Shown: positions 60,816 to 64,000 of the stretch, piece by piece
How the letters are laid out: the number at the start of each line of letters is the position of its first letter
How positions within the stretch are numbered: position 1 is the stretch's first letter
Program-made: the position numbers and the translations under genes
NCBI GenBank assembly: GCA_035295845.1
Contig: DATGIF010000019.1
Coordinates: 310,001-374,000 of the forward strand
From: Palsa-892 sp035295845
GTDB lineage: Bacteria > Pseudomonadota > Alphaproteobacteria > Rhizobiales > Xanthobacteraceae
Direction of reading: 5' to 3'
Length of the DNA: 64,000 nt
Notes under the pieces: generated by a model
Databases searched by the model: none
Told to the model about the DNA's origin: nothing
What the model saw: the letters and a program-made list of their open reading frames with translations, nothing else

Positions 60816-62189
60816 ATGGCAACCGATATCCTCATCGTCGACGACGAAGCCGACATTCGGGAGCTCGTCGCGGGCATTCTCGAAGACGAGGGTTATTCCG
60901 TTCGCACCGCCAAGAACTCGGATGAAGCGGTCGCCGCGATCCAGGCGCGCCGCCCGCATCTCGTATTGCTCGACATCTGGCTCGAAGGCAGCCGCCTCGA
61001 CGGGCTCGCGCTCCTCGATGTGATCAAGACCGAATATCCCGACATGCCGGTGGTGATGATCTCCGGCCACGGCACGATCGAGACCGCGGTCGCGGCGATC
61101 AAACGCGGCGCCTACGACTTCATCGAGAAGCCGTTCAACGCCGACCGCCTCGTTCTGGTCGCGGGCCGCGCCATCGAGACGCTGCGGCTCCGCCGCGAAG
61201 TGCGCTCGTTGAAGCAGCTCGCGCCGCACGCCGACCGGCTCGTCGGCTCTTCGCCCGCCATGCATCAGTTGCGGCAGACGATCGAGCGCGTGGCGCCGAC
61301 CAACAGCCGCATCCTGATCGTGGGAGCGGCGGGCACGGGCAAGGAAATCACCGCCCGCATGATTCATACGAATTCCGCGCGTGCGACCGGTCCGTTCGTC
61401 GTCATCAACGCCGCGGCCATTACGCCCGAGCGCATGGAGATGGAACTGTTCGGCGTCGAGACAAACGGCGACGGCCATTTGCGCAAGGTCGGCGCGCTCG
61501 AGGAAGCGGACGGCGGCACGCTGTTCATCGACGAAATCGCCGACATGCCGAAGGAGACGCAGAACCGCATCCTGCGCGTTCTGGTCGAGCAGAATTTTCA
61601 ACGCGTGAACGGCAGCGCGCGCATCAATGTCGACGTGCGGATCATTTCCTGCACCGGCCGCAACCTCGAGGCCGAAGTCGCCGACGGCAATTTCCGCGAG
61701 GACCTCTTCCACCGCCTGAGCGTGGTACCGATCCGGGTGCCGCCGCTCTCGGAGCGGCGCGAGGACATCGCCGAGCTTGTCACCTATTTCCTTGACCAGA
61801 TTTCGGTCGCCACCGGCCTGCCACGGCGGCAGATCGGCGCGGATGCGCTCGCGGTTCTTGAATCGCACGACTGGCCCGGCAACGTCCGGCAATTGCGCAA
61901 CAATGTCGAGCGCCTGCTCATTTTGGCCGGCGGCGCGCCCGACGCCACGGTCACCGCGAGCATGCTGCCGCAGGACGTGGTGGCGCTCGTTCCCAACATG
62001 CCGAACGGCATGGGCGGCGGCGAGCATCTCATGAGCCTGCCGCTCAGGGAGGCGCGCGAGGCGTTCGAGCGCGAGTATCTCATCGCCCAGATCAGCCGCT
62101 TCGGCGGCAACATCTCGCGCACCGCCGAGTTCGTGGGCATGGAGCGATCGGCGCTGCATCGCAAGCTGAAAGCGCTTGGCGTCGACTGA
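60816..62189 (+). CDS. ntrX: Nitrogen response regulator NtrX
   Basis: Response regulator of NtrY, linked to nitrogen, respiration and envelope genes in alphaproteobacteria. The 457 residues contain a receiver domain with D53 (LVLLDIWLEGSRLDGLALLD), an AAA+ domain with the variant Walker A GAAGTGKEITARM and GGTLFIDEIADMPKETQNRI, and a Fis-type HTH (RFGGNISRTAEFVGMERSAL). The sigma-54 contact motif GAFTGA is absent: MELFGVETNGDGHLRKVGAL stands there. It therefore probably does not activate sigma-54 in the usual way. Confidence 0.94.
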   Translation: MATDILIVDDEADIRELVAGILEDEGYSVRTAKNSDEAVAAIQARRPHLVLLDIWLEGSRLDGLALLDVIKTEYPDMPVVMISGHGTIETAVAAIKRGAYDFIEKPFNADRLVLVAGRAIETLRLRREVRSLKQLAPHADRLVGSSPAMHQLRQTIERVAPTNSRILIVGAAGTGKEITARMIHTNSARATGPFVVINAAAITPERMEMELFGVETNGDGHLRKVGALEEADGGTLFIDEIADMPKETQNRILRVLVEQNFQRVNGSARINVDVRIISCTGRNLEAEVADGNFREDLFHRLSVVPIRVPPLSERREDIAELVTYFLDQISVATGLPRRQIGADALAVLESHDWPGNVRQLRNNVERLLILAGGAPDATVTASMLPQDVVALVPNMPNGMGGGEHLMSLPLREAREAFEREYLIAQISRFGGNISRTAEFVGMERSALHRKLKALGVD

Positions 62190-62200
62190 AAGGCCGATCG

Positions 62201-63061
62201 TTGTCCCGCATCGCCTTTGTCAACGGCCGCTACCTTCCGCTCGCCCAGGCCGCCGTTCATATCGAGGATCGCGGCTACCAGTTCGCCGACGGCGTCTATG
62301 AAGTTTGCGAGGTGCGGGAGGGACGGATCGTGGACGAGCGCCGCCATATGGAGCGGCTTCAGCGCTCGCTTTCGGAATTGCGCATCTCGCCGCCGATGGC
62401 GCCAAGGGCGCTCGGCATCGTGCTGCGGGAAACCGTCCGCCGCAACCGCGTGCGCGACGGGCTTCTCTATTTGCAGGTGACGCGCGGCGTCGCTAGGCGC
62501 GACCACGCATTTCCACCGGACGGAACGCGGCCGAGCCTCGTCGTTACCGCCCGCCCGCGCGACCGCGAAAAGGCGGAGCGCGTTGCGGCGGCGGGAATTG
62601 CGGTCATCACCGTGCCCGACAATCGCTGGGAGCGGGTCGATATCAAGACCATCGCGCTGGTGCCGAACGTGCTCGCGCGCCAGGCCGCGCGGGAGGCGGG
62701 GGCGGGCGAGGCGTGGTTCGTCGATGACGAAGGATTGGTGACGGAGGGCTCCGCTTCCAATGCCTGGATCGTCACGCGCGAGGGAACGCTGGTCACGCGG
62801 CCGGCCGAGCGCGGAATTCTGCGCGGCATTACGCGGGCGGTCGTGTTCGAGGTCGCGATGCAGTCGCAGCTCAGGATCGAGGAGCGGCCGTTTCGCGTGG
62901 AAGAAGCTTTGCAGGCGAAGGAAGCCTTCATTACCGCCGCCACGCAGATCGTGATGCCGGTGGTCAAAATCGACGGAAATTCGGTGGCGGACGGAGAGCC
63001 TGGGACAATTGCGCGCGCGCTGCGGGCGCGGTTCCACGATGTGGCTGAAATCGAGGAATAG
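62201..63061 (+). CDS. D-amino-acid aminotransferase (class IV PLP enzyme)
   Basis: A TTG start at 62201 gives 286 residues of the fold-type IV aminotransferase family. Features are VHIEDRGYQFADGVYEVCEV, RRHMERLQRSLSEL, the PLP lysine K149 in ERVDIKTIALVPNVLARQAA, and VTEGSASNAWIVTREG. Homologues make D-alanine or D-glutamate for peptidoglycan, or act on branched-chain substrates. The place between ntrX and hfq is common in Hyphomicrobiales. Confidence 0.9.
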   Translation: MSRIAFVNGRYLPLAQAAVHIEDRGYQFADGVYEVCEVREGRIVDERRHMERLQRSLSELRISPPMAPRALGIVLRETVRRNRVRDGLLYLQVTRGVARRDHAFPPDGTRPSLVVTARPRDREKAERVAAAGIAVITVPDNRWERVDIKTIALVPNVLARQAAREAGAGEAWFVDDEGLVTEGSASNAWIVTREGTLVTRPAERGILRGITRAVVFEVAMQSQLRIEERPFRVEEALQAKEAFITAATQIVMPVVKIDGNSVADGEPGTIARALRARFHDVAEIEE

Positions 63062-63250
63062 CGCCAAAAATCATCCGCTCCTTGCGCAATCCGTGGGCAC
63101 GCCGGCGGAATTTTGTCTTGCGCATCCGCGGCTTCCGTTTTCTAATAATGGCGCTTTCGCGCGGCGGCTTTTACCGCTGATGGAAAGCCCGGCGATCCGC
63201 GGGGATCGTCGAGACAATCGCTCGCCCGACGAACAAAAAGGATAACAGCA

Positions 63251-63514
63251 ATGGCGGCCGAACGTGCTCAAAACCTTCAAGACACCTTTCTCAATCACGT
63301 CCGCAAAAACAAAATTCCGCTCACCATTTTCCTGGTGAACGGGGTCAAGCTGCAGGGCGTGGTGACGTGGTTCGACAATTTCTGCGTACTCTTGCGACGG
63401 GATGGGCATTCTCAACTCGTTTACAAGCATGCGATCTCCACGGTGATGCCGGGCCATCCGATCCAGCTCTTCGAGCAGGCGGATGAGGGCATGCCCGCCT
63501 TGGACAAGGCCTGA
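63251..63514 (+). CDS. hfq: RNA chaperone Hfq
   Basis: Hexameric Sm-like protein that pairs small RNAs with mRNAs. The ATG at 63251 after AAAGGATAAC gives 87 residues. The Sm1 motif is NKIPLTIFLVNGVKLQGVVT with WFDNFCVLLRRDG and Sm2 is YKHAISTVMP. It is followed by hflX with no gap. Confidence 0.97.
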   Translation: MAAERAQNLQDTFLNHVRKNKIPLTIFLVNGVKLQGVVTWFDNFCVLLRRDGHSQLVYKHAISTVMPGHPIQLFEQADEGMPALDKA

Positions 63515-64000
63515 TTGGAGCCGCGCCGCGGACCCGGCGGAAAGCGGCAAGGCGGGCGCCTCGCGGCAGCCGCGGGAGCGGTCGCGCGCGCGATCGTCAT
63601 CGTGCCGCATCTCGTCAAGAGGGCGACGAAAGCGGGCGGGCGAAAGGCGGGCCGCGGGATCGCGGCGCGGCTCGAAGAAGCGGTCGGGCTCGCACGCGCC
63701 ATCGACCTCGACATCGCGAGCGCGGGCGCGGTCCCGCTGAGCGAGATCAGGCCCGCGACGTTTCTCGGAAAAGGCAAGGTCGAGGAGATCGCCGGCATCG
63801 TGCGCGCCGAGGAGGCGGGTCTCGTTTTCGCCGATTGCGCGCTGTCGCCGGTGCAGCAGCGCAATCTCGAAAAGGCGTGGGGCGCCAAGGTCGTCGACCG
63901 CACCGGCCTGATCCTGGAAATTTTCGGCGAGCGCGCGCGCACCAAGGAAGGCGCGCTGCAGGTGGAGCTCGCGCATCTCAACTATCAAAAAAGCCGGCTC
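63515..64000 (+). CDS. hflX: GTPase HflX, N-terminal part (cut by window end)
   Basis: Ribosome-associated GTPase that splits stalled ribosomes. The first start codon in the frame is the TTG at 63515, which directly follows the hfq TGA and lies in the same frame. The visible 162 residues contain the N-terminal HflX domain: AIDLDIASAGAVPLSEIRPA, TFLGKGKVEEIAGIV, FADCALSPVQQRNLEKAWG, KVVDRTGLILEIFGERARTK and EGALQVELAHLNYQKSRL. The GTPase domain lies beyond the window. Confidence 0.95.
   Translation, partial: MEPRRGPGGKRQGGRLAAAAGAVARAIVIVPHLVKRATKAGGRKAGRGIAARLEEAVGLARAIDLDIASAGAVPLSEIRPATFLGKGKVEEIAGIVRAEEAGLVFADCALSPVQQRNLEKAWGAKVVDRTGLILEIFGERARTKEGALQVELAHLNYQKSRL

Noticed and set aside
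60363..62159. 598-codon minus-strand open frame opposite ntrX
   Set aside because: A shadow of ntrX and the end of ntrY; the sense strand has all catalytic motifs.
1..64000. CRISPR array, rRNA operon, phage or conjugation genes
   Set aside because: No regularly spaced repeats, rRNA-like sequence, phage structural genes or transfer genes were seen on either strand.

Overview
The window is a contiguous piece of a high-GC alphaproteobacterial chromosome, most likely from the Hyphomicrobiales (Rhizobiales), near the Bradyrhizobium/Rhodopseudomonas/Xanthobacteraceae side. The reasons are the gene order (dxr-rseP-bamA-lpxD-fabZ-lpxA-lpxI-lpxB, gltA, gltX, comEC, lexA, moeA-moaC-trpCDGE-ppiD, tpiA-secG-pyrG-kdsA-eno-ftsB-pdhABC-lpdA-lipA, cinA-ispDF, dusB-ntrBC-ntrYX-hfq-hflX), LpxI in place of LpxH, an E1-beta subunit with a lipoyl domain, a direct-repeat GTTC-N7-GTTC SOS box, DUF3551 proteins and PEP-CTERM and Omp25/31-like outer membrane proteins. 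The species cannot be fixed from the sequence.

Layout: 1-9558 is an envelope block: isoprenoid precursor (dxr), site-2 protease (rseP), outer-membrane assembly (bamA) and lipid A synthesis (lpxD-fabZ-lpxA-lpxI-lpxB). 9626-13635 holds an atypical fabH, then gltA and gltX on the minus strand. 13707-20168 is the main accessory region: comEC is cut off after about half its length and followed by about 5 kb of unrelated DNA. That DNA holds a two-gene minus-strand operon with a small DUF6471-type regulator, a divergent IS1595-type transposase fragment, a tandem duplication of a tiny cysteine-rich secreted peptide gene (first copy beheaded), a frameshifted PEP-CTERM protein, and a two-barrel outer membrane protein whose second half looks like an omptin protease. 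20183-29540 is lexA, an unknown gene, then molybdenum cofactor, tryptophan and periplasmic foldase genes on the minus strand. 29697-41811 runs tpiA, secG, a glycosyltransferase, pyrG, a glyoxalase-like gene, kdsA (with an unexpected N-terminal helix-turn-helix domain), a DUF3551 pair, a TPP-riboswitch-controlled thiSGE operon, queF, eno and ftsB. 42000-48552 is the pyruvate dehydrogenase cluster, with a GFA-type and a DUF5076-type gene embedded. 48553-49726 is a small insertion carrying one AT-richer outer membrane protein gene between two copies of the lpdA 3' end. 50283-54631 has glsB-type, lipA, ratA-like, cinA and ispDF genes. 54811-64000 is dusB, the two nitrogen two-component systems ntrBC and ntrYX, a D-amino-acid aminotransferase, hfq and the start of hflX.

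Most of the window is ordinary core genome. The observations most worth following are the HTH-KdsA fusion with a palindrome in front of it, the barrel-omptin fusion, the duplicated lpdA tail around an outer membrane protein gene, the twin-palindrome divergent promoter next to the DUF6471 gene, and the nine-cysteine peptide pair. No tRNA, rRNA, CRISPR array or intact mobile element was seen.
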